A stretch of DNA of 64,000 nucleotides. Origin: Coffea arabica (Eukaryota; Streptophyta; Magnoliopsida; Gentianales; Rubiaceae). The stretch covers positions 15,646,466 through 15,710,465 of the forward strand of contig NC_092322.1 in assembly GCF_036785885.1 (NCBI RefSeq), written 5' to 3'. The notes beneath the pieces were generated by a model. It was given only the letters and a program-made list of their open reading frames with translations. It was not told the DNA's origin and did no database searches. Below, one piece after another: positions 21,938-34,559 of the stretch. The stretch's first letter is position 1; every line of letters starts with the position of its first letter. Position numbers and translations under genes: made by a program.

Positions 21938-23293
21938 CAATGTTTTCAGAACCGGACCAGACCGGCCGGACCGGCCGGTTCGACCGGTTGGACCGCGAAC
22001 CAGCCATGTCACCGGTCCGGCCTAATGCTAAAGTCGGAAGTTCATGGAGAACCGTTGAAACCCGGACGAACCGTGCGAACCGTTAAGAACCGTGAACCGG
22101 CGATTTTTTAAATTTTTCAACAAAATATCAAGAATGGTGTAGTTAAGATTCGAACCTGGATTTTCAAGTTTAAATATGACAATCTTACCGCTAGACTGTA
22201 CTTAAGTTTGTTGAGAATTCTACTTGACTAAAAAATATATTAAAACATCAAGTTCTTCTCTTTTTTTTTCAATTTTTTCTTCTTAACCATTTTTAACCCA
22301 AATATCCACAACAAGATTTTCTCAAGTCTTCACCATTATTATCAGGTTATTATTTTTAGCAGATTGTAAACAAGTTGAAATTTTCAACTTTTCTTGTTTT
22401 CCAACATTTTAGTAAGTTTAATTTTTTTCTTTTCAAGGTTTTTTTTCTATATTATTATCTTTAGTTGATTTTTTGCTTTTTCTTCTTTTTCCCCTCAATT
22501 TTCATATGTTTCCCTCATTTTTGTTTTATTTTTATTCGATTAATTAAGGATGAAATTTTTGCAAAAGTAGTGCACATCCGTGTAGGAATTGGGTAGGAAT
22601 TACAAATAATAACATTGGGTTGGTAAAAAAATATGGTAGTTGGCACATAATCGAAACTATTGATAATTGAATTTAAATAATTAATGGTATAGGATCATTA
22701 AATTTAATATAACATGTTAATTAGTAATGTTTAGTAGCAATTAATTTTTTTATGTGTTTAACTGTATATTTGTTTTTCAAAAATTTTTAGTTTTTTTTAG
22801 TTTGAGCAATTAGATTTATATTTTTATAATAAAATTTTAACTTTTTCAGCTTAAGTTGATGAAAAGTTTGCTATTCAAATAATTTGTCTTAACTTGAACT
22901 CTTTTATGGATTTTTTTAAGGGTTGTAAAAGAATTTCAATATTTAATTTATTTATTTTTTGTGTTTTTATTTGTGATAATTGGTGCACATTTGGATTGTA
23001 TCTATTTATGTTTATAATGAATTTATGAAAACTTGTGGTGAATTATGATATTTTAATTATATTTATCATTCCATGTTTTGTGTATAACTTTTAGAAAATT
23101 TATTATTATCATAACTTAAATTAAGTTATGTTGGTAAAGTTCAAGTGTAGAATGAAACCTGCTTAGTACTTAACAAAAAAAAAAAAAAAAAAACAGTGAA
23201 CCTTTGAACCGGCCGGTTGGACCGGTCGGACCGGTCGAACCGCGAACCGGCCACCTCTCCGGTTCACTGACCGGTCCGAGTTTAAAAACATTG
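21938..23293. mobile_element. Non-autonomous hAT-type element with CCGG-rich ends, 1356 bp
   Basis: The left terminus CAATGTTTTCAGAACCGGAC and, on the complement, the right terminus CAATGTTTTTAAACTCGGAC are inverted repeats. They are flanked by a perfect 8-bp TSD ATTAATAC (21930-21937 and 23294-23301). Both subterminal regions are packed with CCGGTTCGACCGG-type words, while the middle is AT-rich and has no transposase. A tRNA-like body with GGTTCGAATC lies on the minus strand near 22150-22200. Confidence 0.85.
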
Positions 23294-23441
23294 ATTAATA
23301 CTTGACGTTGATGGGTATTTTTGACCAATTTTTGGGATCCTATAAGTCCCATAAAGTTTGAATATTTTTTTAAAAAAAATTTACCTACAATGAATACAAG
23401 TTTGTAAGAGTGATTTTAACAATAAAATGCACTTCTTTGTT

Positions 23442-23905
23442 TTTTTTTTCTAGAAACGATTCTCATTTTATATTAATCATAAACTGAACTTTACAGTTTG
23501 GAGCAAAGGCCCCTCAGTTCTATACAAAAGTGCTTAATAGCACAGAGGATTGATCTATTCCTTATCATGTAAAATGCCTAAAGCATAGTCACCAATTCTA
23601 TTACTAACATGGTTAACATTTTTAGTCAAAAAACAAAAGAGCACATGTGAAACAAAGCTTTCAAGCTAAGTATATCCTCAACTAGAGTGTGCAGTTTGAT
23701 GTTTGATGCACTTCTAGAATGGATTTGCCAGAGCAGTTGCTTATTGCAGCTCTGTATGATGATCTTCCTCCATCCTTTCACTGCTAGTTTACTCATGGCT
23801 AACTTGATTGCCTCAGCTTCGTCCAATTGTGGACAATTGTAGCTTCTTTCATGCATTGCCCAAGCTACCACTATAACATATCCTTCAATCATAGCAGTCA
23901 CTCAT
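23442..23905 (-). mobile_element. 5'-truncated LINE tail with RNase H fragment
   Basis: A minus-strand insert with its poly-A as a T-run at about 23442-23449. It is flanked by a 15-bp direct repeat, ATGCACTTCTTTGTT (23427-23441) and ATGCTCTTCTTTGTT (23906-23920), with one mismatch. Its minus-strand frame encodes an RNase H-like piece (DEAEAIKLAMSKLAVKGW, LVEDILSLKALFHMCSF) as found at the C-terminus of plant L1-type LINEs. Stops after that show it is dead. Confidence 0.78.
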
Positions 23906-23920
23906 ATGCTCTTCTTTGTT

Positions 23921-25105
23921 CTCTTGTACTCTTTGTGAGGTTGTAAAGAAAGGATAGTACTTAGTTCATTTCATTGGTGAGCATTGAATTATAACATTGT
24001 GAAAGTTAACTAGAGAAAAGTAGTAAAACTCTTTGGTTTAACTAAAGAGTGTTTAGAATGAGCAAAGAGTGAACCTTCTTATGTACAAGATGGTTTGCTT
24101 CCAATTAGGATCCTCTGTATCACTATCCGATACCAAATCCAGTGCTAATCCCATTTATTACGTAAGGGTAGAAGAAATTTAAATAAATAGCACATGACAA
24201 GTTAAATAAACATGACACTTGGCATAAATATAGAAGCGGTACTGAGTTGCCATTACTAAAATATTACCGAGGATCCCATGTGGATTGCTTCACCATCAAT
24301 TGAAGAAGTTATCAGTGGAATTAACTCCAAGTTTGGAAGAAGTTTGGGAGTTTGTTTGGTTTGTTATTCTCTTTACTTTTATTGCTCTCGTTTACTACCT
24401 GTTTGTATGGATTAAATTGCCCTATCTTTTCTATCTTTACTACTATTTTTGCTTGTTTAAGTGTGTGATCACTTAAGTAAATTTGACTAGTTAAAATTGG
24501 ATGAAATTTTACCATAATTTATTTGATTTTATATAACCTAATTCACCTCTCCCCACTCCCTCTCTTAGGTTGCACTTGGGTATTACACCTGTTTTCATAT
24601 TTCAATAAATTTATGATATTTTATCTAAAAAAGGGAAACGAATTTAATTTTTTGTTCAAATTCAAACTGTTCTTAGTTGGAAGCATCTTCCATGTTATTT
24701 GTTCTCATGAAAAATAACATTTTATCTTTTTCAAAATTTTCGCTTCAAGGGCCATTTAATGCATATATTATCAACTTGTTTTGCTTTTTCATTGACTATG
24801 GGCATCTTCAGGCCAACACGTGAGGCCCAACAAATATGAAAGTGAAGTTAACCCAGAGGTCCACTCCTACAATCGCTCGACTTGCCAAAAACACCTTGCG
24901 GTTGGACTTGGTCCAATAATGTGGAGTCCATGAAGTGTATATGTGTGAGTATTGTTGAATTCTTTATGTGAATTTTGAGGGTTAATATTCAGTGTAGATT
25001 GACAGTACATTTGAATGGATGTCACATAAAAAAAATAAAATTTAAATTCAAATAGAGTTAAGTAACATGTATCTAAAGATATTAGTATATACATTGTCAA
25101 TATAT
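23921..25105. other. Intergenic AT-rich DNA
   Basis: No gene or complete transposon recognised. A palindromic CACGTG (G-box-like) is at about 24819. Short ORFs of 60-80 codons have hydrophobic, low-complexity content and no family signal. Confidence 0.4.
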
Positions 25106-25110
25106 ATAAA

Positions 25111-26768
25111 TGACAAGTTTTTATTTTACCTAATAATTTGTATATATTTTAGTTCATTTGTAGTTAATTTTGAACTCCTACGGCAATGAGAATGATTATT
25201 TTGACAATATTTGATGTCCTTGAGTAACTTTGACAAGACTTGTGAATTTATCCCTTTTACATGTAAAAATTTATCATTTTTGGTAGAGATGAGTGAGTAA
25301 GGACAATACGGGGCTGTTTACAAAAAGTCATCATCGGATTGGATGAGAGTATACGGGGTTAGATAGTGAATTTCAAGTCATATACCAAATCGAATACCCG
25401 TTAGAAGGTTTTGCAAGAGAAAGGGTGTTGAACAGTATACGGCGTCAGAGGATTTTTCGAAAAAGAGTGTTTAATAGTATATGGCGCCGGATAGTAAAAT
25501 TCGCTTCAAATACCATGTCGAATGTTTGAATGGGAAAAATCTAAACTTGCACAGCTTTTCATCCTTCTTTCTTACAACATTTATGACGTTTTGGCAGCTA
25601 CCTTTTGGATTCAAGACATCAACTTTATGTTATTCCATCTCAACTTTTTGACTCTTCAAGACAAAGAGGCTTCTTATGGAAGATTCAAGAGAATTGGACA
25701 TTATAAATAGAGGAGCCTTTAGTCTTAAGAAGGAGCTTTTTGATCTTTTAGTTTCTAATTAGTTTTAGAAAGGGAGTTTTGGAACAAAAGAGAGAAACAA
25801 AAGGGGTTGTGTCTTGCCCTTTGAGGTAAGACACAAACCCACCACATTCATAACTTTTTCCATTTCTATTAGTTTGTAGGATTAGATTAGAACTTATGTA
25901 ATGTATCCATTCAAGTAAAAGCTGAGCAAAGAGGAAGATTGGGATGAAAAAAGGCACGGTGGAAGGCTCTAGTGACAAGGGTTATTCTCTTCTCCAAACT
26001 CTTTATCTTATATTTAACTCTATGTTTAGTAAATCTACTAGTTTGGATACTATGTTGTTGTCATTGTTTTAAAGTTTATGCCTTGATATTTGGTTGAGCT
26101 ATTTTTTATTTTTATGTGTTGATTTCTTGATTATTTTAGGCTATTATCTTGATTAAATTATTTAGCACTTTAGATCTCAAAATCATGATTAATTGACCAT
26201 TGATTGTGATAATTTCAAGTTGTTTGACACTAGTTCATGGAAGTGTTAAACTTAGGGAGTACACTCATGAAAGTAGAGGTGCACCTTTGCAACTTGTTTT
26301 ATAGTAATTTCGTAGAAGTAAATGAGTTTATAGTTAATTTTATAACCACGAAAGTAGGTATGGATTAGCTATAAATATAGTTAGTTTACACCGACGAAAG
26401 CGGGTATCATGTACATAAAGAAATTACGCTATGCCTTAGTCAAGGTTTTAGTACTCAATTAGTTGAGAAGTTGCACTAGCATGAATAGATAGAGATTCCA
26501 TTATCCGGTAAGTTTTCATTTGTATTTTTCTGCCAATTAGTAGTTTAGATTTGTTTATTTTAATTTGTTGATAGTCTAAATAATAAAGAAACTTTAGTAG
26601 TGCCGGTAGTTGTCCGTCTTTCCTGTGGGTTTGACTCTAATTATGCTATATTCACTGATGAATCGTATACTTGAAGCGAATCACGTGTGACGTAGTTTAG
26701 AAAATTATAAATTTAAAACTTGATTGTGGATTGACCTTTATTGTTATATGCATACTTCACACACGTCA
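25111..26768 (+). repeat. 5' LTR of the LARD-like element
   Basis: 1658 bp, starting TGACAAGT and ending CACACGTCA. It lacks a stretch of about 50 bp near 25445 that the 3' LTR has, which accounts for most of the length difference. The pair is visibly more diverged than the Tat LTRs, so this insertion is older. Confidence 0.9.
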
Positions 26769-26771
26769 AGT

Positions 26772-26788
26772 TTTTGGCGCCATTGTCG
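26772..26788 (+). other. Primer-binding site of the LARD-like element
   Basis: TTTGGCGCCATTGTCGG starts three bases after the LTR. It matches the tRNA-Asp 3'-end complement (TGGCGCCGTTGCCGG) with two differences. Confidence 0.65.
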
Positions 26789-27533
26789 GAAAATATTTGT
26801 GACAATATCAGTGTGAAGAGTGACTATTTTAGACATTTTTATTTGATCCCTTATGCTATTTTTGTCCTTTTTTTTCATTTGTGTATGCATTTGTATGTAT
26901 GTATTTTACTTTGTTGTGTTTTATTTTTGTTTTTGTCAAGTGTGTTATGCTTTTGATGTGGTTCAAAGCATTTTTAGAAAATGAAAAAGGTAGAGAGCAA
27001 TACTTGAGAGGAGGAAGAGAGGAAATGTATTCGCCGTGCTTTTAAGGCTATAACAATAGAGAAATTCATGATAATCACGTAGGTATGTCCTTGATGATGA
27101 CATGTGGAGCTTGAAAGCTAAATTTAGACAATTTGATGCATTTTGTTGAACAATATAGGAATGTTATTGTTTTGAATTTCAATTATATGATTTGTGTCTT
27201 GTATGGAGGTTATCATGTTGATTATCAATGTATGCAAGCATAATATGTAGATTACTTTGATGAATTTGAACATGGCACGTCTTATATTGATCACCATGAC
27301 CCTAATTGGGGTAATATGCATGATTATAATTGGTATGATCATTGTGTGTCTAGTGATTTTTAAAATTTTTATGATTTTCAATCTATTGATGTCCAATATG
27401 ATTTTAAGCCATCTTGAAAATTGGCAATTAAGAAGTTGGCTAATACATCTTTTCTTGGGGATTAGAAAGAGCAAAGTTAGTTAACTATTCTAAACTATCT
27501 TGGGAGTTAGTCATAGAAAAATTTGCTAATAAA

Positions 27534-28052
27534 ATGGATTCAAAACTTGAAAAGTTAGTCAATGAGATAGACAACCGTTTTGTTAGAATAAAGGATAGAA
27601 TGGAATTGACTTCATACTTTGATACAATATATGACCAATTGCATGTTTTGTATGAAATTGTCTTTTCAAATGAATGGAATACTAGCATGAATGGTAGAAA
27701 TGTCATATGTGAAAGTAGATTACATTTTGATGATCATGATCAATCTAATTATGGTATTGATGAAGAAATATCCACCTTGCATAACAATTCTTTTGAAACT
27801 AATCTTGAATCTCAAGGGATGAGTTTTAGTGGTTCATTTTTAACCCCTCTTGAGGTGTGCTTAGAAAGTGCAGGTTCCAAAGATAAAATTATCCAAGCAA
27901 ATCCTGTGGCAAGTCCATTGATGAGTCCTCAAGTGGTGCACATTCAAGGTGATATTTCCCAAACACTTGAGATTGGTATACCCCTTCCTACTCTCGTATC
28001 TTTTGGATATGTGGTTCATTTACTCAACCCACTATTTGTAGATCCTCCATAA
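27534..28052 (+). other. Unrecognised internal ORF of the LARD-like element
   Basis: 172 codons, starting MDSKLEKLVNEIDNRFVRIKD. The N-terminus is heptad-like and could form a short coiled coil; the rest is acidic and serine-rich without known motifs. It may be a decayed gag or transduced sequence. It has no visible promoter of its own and ends 1.4 kb before the 3' LTR. Probably not a functional gene. Confidence 0.3.
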
Positions 28053-29439
28053 CCTGAGTTGGTGGATTACTTTTTGACAAAATCTCTTTGACAGTGAGGC
28101 AAAATAGTCAAACTAATGACTATAAACAAGTACTTGTTGGGAGACAACCCAACGATTTGTTAAATTTCTTATCTTTTGGTGTGTTTTAAGTGTGTTTGTT
28201 TTCATTTTGTAGATTCGAAAAATAAAGGTAAAATAAGCATATTCCATAAAAATTTGGAAATCAATAACGCTACACCACAACAAATCACCTACTACACTAG
28301 AGGAGTATTCATTTTCTTTCCTTTTACCTTTTCACATTAAGAACAATGTGTAATTTAAGTGTGGGGTTAAAGTTGGATGGAATTGAATGCATTTCTTGAT
28401 ATTTATATGGAAACTGATATATTTATTGAAAATTTTGATAGTTGGTAATATTGGAATGTTTGAAATATTGAATTTTGAAATTGTTGGATAGGAGAATGGC
28501 CCAAATATAAGAAAAAACTCTGCCAAAATTTTTTCAAAAATTTTAGTACCAACTGTGTCGTTGGTTGATCTATACTTATTGATATGAGATTATGTGTAAG
28601 GTGCTTTGAGATTGTTGTTATCTAGGTAAAAAATTTTAATTTTTAGGAAATTTAATGTCATATAAAGTGGAGTTTATCATGTTGAGATTTTCTTAAAATC
28701 ATGAAATATATTGTTCTTGATTTGGTTATATAAGTTGTGTGATTGATGAATGTGAAACTTTTTTTATGATTTTTTTCTTAGTTCTAATTTTTGCAAGGAT
28801 CAAGTAATGTGTTTTTGCTTTCAAAAAGAAAGAAAAAGAAAGTTATATAATTACTGATCACATAAGCATCTATTCTAATGATTCGAAATACTTAGTAACT
28901 GGGGATCGGCATTTACAAATGTCAGCATTAGCGTAAAATGGTGTTAGAATTGAGAATATGCAAAGCAACGAGAGTTTGTGACTTGATCAAGTAATCAGGG
29001 GCATGCATCTACCAATGTTTGTCTTCACGTCCAAAGACAAGTTCACTACTCCAGTAAAACTTGATAAGAGAGAGAAAAAAAGTATGTGATCAAAGTATGA
29101 AAATGTTTCTAATTTCTTATCCTTATTTGTATAAGTTCCAAGGGGTGATTACAAGTTTAGTTCTTACGTTTGTTAATTATGCTAGTTGCATAGCAAACAT
29201 GATTAGATTATGGATGATACATAGTATTGGACTTACTTAATGTTGGTATGATAAGTTCTCCTTTATTTGATATTGTAGAGTACAAGAATTGAAATTCAAA
29301 AACTCACATAGTGATTATCTCTTTTGTACTTTTACACATAAGTCTCTATTTTATACTACTCCACTACTTTAGAATCATTGGATTTGAGTTATTTTTAATG
29401 CATTGTTTGAAATCAAGTAATGATTCAAGTGTGGGGGTG

Positions 29440-31173
29440 TGACAAGTGTCTATTTTACCTAATAGTTTGTATATATTTTAGTTCATTTGTAATTAATTTT
29501 GAGCTACTAAGGCAATGGGAGTGACTATTTTGACAATATTTGATGTCCTTGAGTAACTTTGATAAGACTTGTGAATTCGTCTCTTTTACTTGTTAAAGTT
29601 TGTCATTTTTTGTAGGGATGAATGAGCAAAGATAATACGAGACTGTTTACAAAAAATCATCGCCGGATTCGATGAGGGTATACAGGGTCAGATAGTGAAT
29701 TTCGAATCAGATACCAAATCGGATATCCGTTAGAAGATTTTGCAAGAGAAAGGGCGTTGAACAGTATACGACGTTGGATTGAAAAAATGAAACCAGATAA
29801 TTGCCCCAGATACTTGTTAGAGGATTTTTCGAAGAAGAGTGTTTAGCAATATACGGCGCCGAATAGTGAAATTCGCTTCAGATACCACGTCGGATATTTA
29901 AGCAAAAAAAATCTGCAACATGCACAGTTTTTCATCCCTCTTTCTTGTAGCATCTATGATATGTTGGCAATTACTTTTTGGATCAAAAGCATCAACTTTT
30001 GTCAACTTTATATCATTCCATCTCAACTTTTTGACTCTTCAAAACAAAGAGACTTCTTGTGAAAGATTCAAGAGAATTGAACATTATAAATAGAGGAGCC
30101 TTTAATCTTAAGAATGAGTTTTTTGATCTTTTAGTTTCTAATTAGTTTTAGAGAGGGAGAGAGTTTTGGACCAAAAGAGAGAAACAAAGGGCATTGTGTC
30201 TTGCCCTTTGAGGCAAGACACAAACCCACTACATTCATAACTTTTTCCATTCCAATTAGTTTGTAGAATTAAATTAGAACTTGTGTTATGTATCCATTCA
30301 AGTAAAAGCTAAGCAAGGAGGAAGATTGGAATGAAAAAGGGCCATAGTAGGAGGCTCTAGTGACAAGGGTTATCCTTTTCTCCAAACTCTTTATCTTATA
30401 TTTAACTCTATGTTTAGTGAATCTATTCGTTTGGATACTATGTTGTTATTGTTGTTTTAAAATTTATGCCTTGGGTATTTGGTTGAGCTATCTATGATTT
30501 CTATGTGCTGATTTCTTGATTATTTTGAGCTATTATCTTGATTAAATTATTTAACACTTTTGATTTCAAAATTATGATTAATTGGCCATTGATTGTCATC
30601 GATAATGTCAAGGTGTTAGATTTGTAATGAAAATTATTCATGAAAGTGTTAAACTTAGGGAATACACTCAGGAAAGTAGAGATATACTTTTGTTTTGTAG
30701 TAATTTCATAGAAATAAATGAGTTTATAGTTAATTTTATAAACACGAAAATAGGTATGGATTAGTTGTAAATATAGTTGGTACGTCGGCAAAATCGGGTA
30801 TAAATCGGGTATCACGTACATAAAGAAATTACGCTATGTCTTAGCCGAGGTTTTAGTACTTAATTAGTTGAGAAGCTGCACTAGCATGATTAGATAGGGA
30901 TTCCATTACCCAGTGAGTTTTCATTTGTATTTTTCTGCCCATTAGTACTTTAGATTTGTTTATTTTAATTTGTTGATAGTCTAAATAATAAAGAAACTTT
31001 AGTAGTGCCGGTAGTTGTCCGTCTTCCCTGTGGGTTCAATCCTAATTACCCTATATTCACTCACAATCTATATACTTGCGGCGAATCGCATGTGGGGTAG
31101 TTTAGAAAATTATAAATTCAAAACTTAACTGTGAATTGATCTTTATTGTTATATGCATACTTCGCACACGTCA
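29440..31173 (+). repeat. 3' LTR of the LARD-like element
   Basis: 1734 bp, starting TGACAAGTGTC and ending CACACGTCA, then the TSD ATAAA. Confidence 0.9.
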
Positions 31174-31916
31174 ATAAATTAATCATTTTTTTATACATGT
31201 ACTAGTATATACACTATCAGTACTATCCATAAATGTAGTATTGGTTGGTTAATTTTGGTTAGGCTATTTGAATTTTTTCACATTCAGAGTCCAAAATCTC
31301 AAACCATTATTGTTAAGAAAATAGATAGCAAGTTTTTGCAAAAGTAGTGTACATGTAAAGTTGAAACACGTGTGCAACAATTTTTTCAACTGGCAACTAT
31401 CTTTTTTATTTCACATATTGTTACATTACAAAAAGTTTTATAGTAATTACTCTAAAAATATTTCAAATAATGTGCTATTGAAACACATCAAATTTTGCCA
31501 TGTATTCAAAATTATTTTTTAAAAATAATGCTATCAAGTTAACTGCAGCTGGACCATTGATCACTTGCACCATACAATAGTTCATTGTTGCAACAATTGC
31601 ATAGAATTCCAATTTATAACCACAGAGGAAGTGGAAATATGAATGCCCGCGCACAATATTAGAAATAGTATTACTTCATAATTCAAGTCCATATTCAATT
31701 ATTGGTTTTCCAGAAATTACCTTCTCCATTTGCACTACCTATTCCTGATTGATGTTTGGCATATGAGAAATTTTAGTTCCGTTAACTGGCGACACTTACG
31801 TGCCTAATTTTGGGGGGGAGGGGGGTGTTTGATAATATTGAAATCTAAAACCTGAATCTGTTATGCTATTAAATTGTTAAGCACTGAAATCTTAACATTT
31901 GAGAGTATTCTGCATT

Positions 31917-32210
31917 AAGGCCCTCTTTGATAATACAATTTAGCACTTAAATTTAATAGATTTAAATCTCAACACGTTCAAATGTGTTTGATAATAAAAA
32001 AAATGAATATTTGAATTAATAAAGTGAAACTAAATTTTCTAAGCAAAATTACTACCAAAATTAAGTGATAAACTATTGACTTATCACTTAATGTGATATA
32101 CACTCAAATGTGTCAAATTTAGTATTTAATAATTCAATAATTTAATAGATTTATATTTCATATTTCAAATTTTAATTTTTAAACTTCAGTTTTATCAGAC
32201 ACACCATAAC
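31917..32210. mobile_element. Possible hAT-like MITE
   Basis: The left words CTCTTTGATAATACAATTTAGCAC and right-end complement TGTGTCTGATAAAAC form weak inverted termini around an AT-rich body. A related partial copy starts at about 31832 (GTGTTTGATAAT). No clean target duplication was found. Confidence 0.3.
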
Positions 32211-32425
32211 TGATAAGTGAATAGTTTATTACTTATTATTTTGAATAAGTTTTGCCTAAGCAATAAAGAGCCATTTAATTAATTGAGTCGTTCTATTTTT
32301 TTTTTTGTTATTAAACACATTTGAATATATTAAACTCTGAATCCATTAAATTTAAATGTTGAATTTGATTGTGAAACATAGTTTTACATTTGATTTGATA
32401 TCTATAGAGTTGGAATGTGGATTTG

Positions 32426-32480
32426 GGGTCTGAGTAGTCCGTGACAGGGTAACTCTATTATACCTGGACTACTGAGACCC
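32426..32480. repeat. Short stem-loop
   Basis: GGGTCTGAGTAGTCC (32426-32440) pairs with GGACTACTGAGACCC (32466-32480) at 14 of 15 positions around a 25-nt loop. It stands alone in AT-rich DNA and could be the residue of a MITE or foldback end. Confidence 0.5.
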
Positions 32481-33190
32481 AAGTATAATAATTAGTTTAA
32501 AATATTTTTACACTCTACTTCAATTTATTTACATTCTACCTAAATTTATTCACATCCTACTCTAACTTTTTAACACCCTAAGGATAAACTGGTCATCCCC
32601 AATGACATTAATACTAGTAGTTGGTTTGGACAAATTTGGCAACCGAATCTGAGAATTTATTGACGATTCGGAGTCCAAATTAAGCCACTAATGTCAAGCA
32701 AAGCTGGTAGCAACTTTTTGCGTGCAAAAGCAGCGGACAAGGAAATTTGCCATGCATGTGAAACTGTCACATTCTGATGGATACATTTAAGGCTGGGATG
32801 GGTTGAGTGAGTCCATATCTTTGAAGGGATTTGGCTACTCAATCGTCGCTGTTTTGATCATAGATTGCCCCTCCCATGATGTGGAGATGTACAATGACGT
32901 CCACCTAATTAGAGACCTAAATCATCAATTCCCTTGCAAGATGAAAAATCTAAAGGAGGGGATAATTGGGGCAGTAACCTCGAGCAACTTCAATACTTGA
33001 AGTCAATAAAGTAGATCTAGAAAAGAAAAAATAGGAATGGATAGGTTGTTTTAGATAAGAAAGTGATTGTGCCAATTCAGTGCCTTAGTAGGGGTGTTTA
33101 TAGCAAATTAGCGAGTGTGACTTGGTTAGGAAAAATGAAGATGTCCTTAATGATTATTCCCCAATAACAAGGCACTATATATATATTTTT

Positions 33191-33335
33191 AGTTAATCTT
33201 ATATACATTATATCACCACTGTTAGATGTGTGACACGTATGCAAAATCTAGATTTTAAATTGAAATTCATATTAATTTTCATACATCTAATGATGATAGT
33301 ATATATATTATCATTGTATAGAAGATTAGTCCTTT
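33191..33335. mobile_element. Small MITE-like inverted repeat
   Basis: TTAATCTTATATACATTAT at the left and, on the complement, CTAATCTTCTATACAATGAT at the right are inverted termini. Both halves also contain a CATCTAATG-type word. A related half-copy is at about 47613-47700. The TSD is unclear in TA-rich flanks. Confidence 0.4.
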
Positions 33336-33700
33336 TTATTTTGATAACTCGTAAAATAAGGTGGAGTCATTGCTATTGGTTTGTATGAAATTGCATCCAA
33401 AACAAAAAGAAAATAATTTTCTGAATGGATTGATGGATAGTGTTTTCTAAAAGGATTGATGGACAGTGCTCTCAATAAGAACAACAATAGTGTAATCAAT
33501 AAACTAGACAATTATACAATAGGAGAAGTTAAATTACACTTTACCCACTATATTTGGGGAATTATTTGCCCTTTTCCTCCTAAATGTAAACAATAGGCAC
33601 TTTACATGTGTAATTTTTGGTTAAAGATTCTTTCCAATAATTGACTTAGCCAAAAAGATGAAATAGTCTTTCAATCGAGTTTCTGTTGATTATTATACTC

Positions 33701-34327
33701 TTTAAGTGCTAATTTATTTATTCATTTTCATGTTAACCCTCGGTTGGAAAAATGTGAATTTAAACAAAAAATTTTCTCAAGAATGAAATTTTCTAAGCCA
33801 AGATCGACAAAATGAAGAACATTTTAGAAATCATTCTTTTGTGGAATATAAATTTTCAAGATACTATAGCTAGTTAGAAGGGTGAAAGGAAGATTAAAGA
33901 AAATTAAAAATTTAGATTTTCAACCTATTATCAATTCCTAAGTGGAATATAAATTTTCAACTTACTATCAATTCCTTGGATATTTATTCCAAAACAAAAA
34001 TTGAATGTCTCTTTTTATAAATTCATGAGTCGACCATGATAAAATTATTGCAGCAAGATTCCCACACGATCCTGTAAAATTAGTATTAGCATTCAGGTAT
34101 TTCTCATCTTTACAAGTCAATACAGTAGAAGAGTTTTAAAAAAACATTGATAATTAATCGTTTTCATAAATCGAGTTTAAGAAAATGTTGGATGTTGTAA
34201 TAAACCAACTTTAAACAGTTGTGTATTTCTTTTCAAATGATAGATGTAGTTCAATTTTCAGATCTCAAGATCACTAAAGCATACTTTTTTAGATTATTTT
34301 TACAAGTTGGTTGAAAAACAAATACTT
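33701..34327. other. Intergenic AT-rich DNA
   Basis: Nothing recognised. A local tandem-like repetition AAATTTTCAA...GGAATATAAATTTTCAA occurs around 33840-33960. Confidence 0.35.
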
Positions 34328-34330
34328 TTA

Positions 34331-34556
34331 GGGGCCGCTTGGTTTAGGGGTTTTGGTACTTGAAATTACAATAATTCCAATATTACGCGCTTGGTCCAGT
34401 GCAATGGAAATTGAAATATTGGAATCATATCTTTAAATTTGGTCATTCATGATTCCCGACCAAATTGGGAGGAATTAACCAAAACCCTCATTAGTGGGCC
34501 ATCTAGGAATTATTTCATTTCCCTTTCCATTTCCAAAGCAAGAACCAAGCGCCCCC
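34331..34556. mobile_element. Tourist-type (PIF/Harbinger) MITE, 226 bp
   Basis: The termini GGGGCCGCTTGGTT and, on the complement, GGGGGCGCTTGGTT are flanked by TTA on both sides (34328-34330 and 34557-34559). The small size and 3-bp TTA duplication fit Tourist. The interior is partly palindromic around AATTCCAATATT/AATATTGGAAT. Confidence 0.8.
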
Positions 34557-34559
34557 TTA

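Larger units (their letters stand above)
25111..31173 (+). mobile_element. LARD-like LTR retrotransposon derivative, about 6.1 kb
   Basis: Two long direct LTRs (25111-26768 and 29440-31173) are flanked by a perfect 5-bp TSD ATAAA (25106-25110 and 31174-31178). The PBS follows the 5' LTR (TTGGCGCCATTGTCGG, close to the tRNA-Asp complement). A G-rich polypurine tract AAGTGTGGGGGTG precedes the 3' LTR. The 2.7-kb interior lacks recognisable gag, RT or integrase but keeps CTTGTTGGGAGACAACCCAA (28134) and AATTTAAGTGTGGGG (28350), which resemble the 3' region of Athila-type elements. It is therefore a non-autonomous large retrotransposon derivative. Confidence 0.88.
31179..33700. repeat. Duplicated intergenic segment upstream of transporter 2
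   Basis: No gene. Colinear with parts of 5031-6790, as listed there, and with 44590-44690 (GACAATTA-x-ACAATA... followed by a TTTGGGG-x-TTATTTG block, near 33510 and 44588). Between the matches lie MITE-like inserts and AT-rich filler. Confidence 0.55.

Noticed and set aside
22150..22210. tRNA-like sequence with GGTTCGAATC on the minus strand (also near 8400-8460)
   Set aside because: No complete cloverleaf can be drawn and the surroundings are transposon; at best a SINE remnant, not a tRNA gene.
32426..32480. Short stem-loop considered as a microRNA precursor
   Set aside because: A 15-bp stem is too short for a plant precursor and no paired extension is visible.
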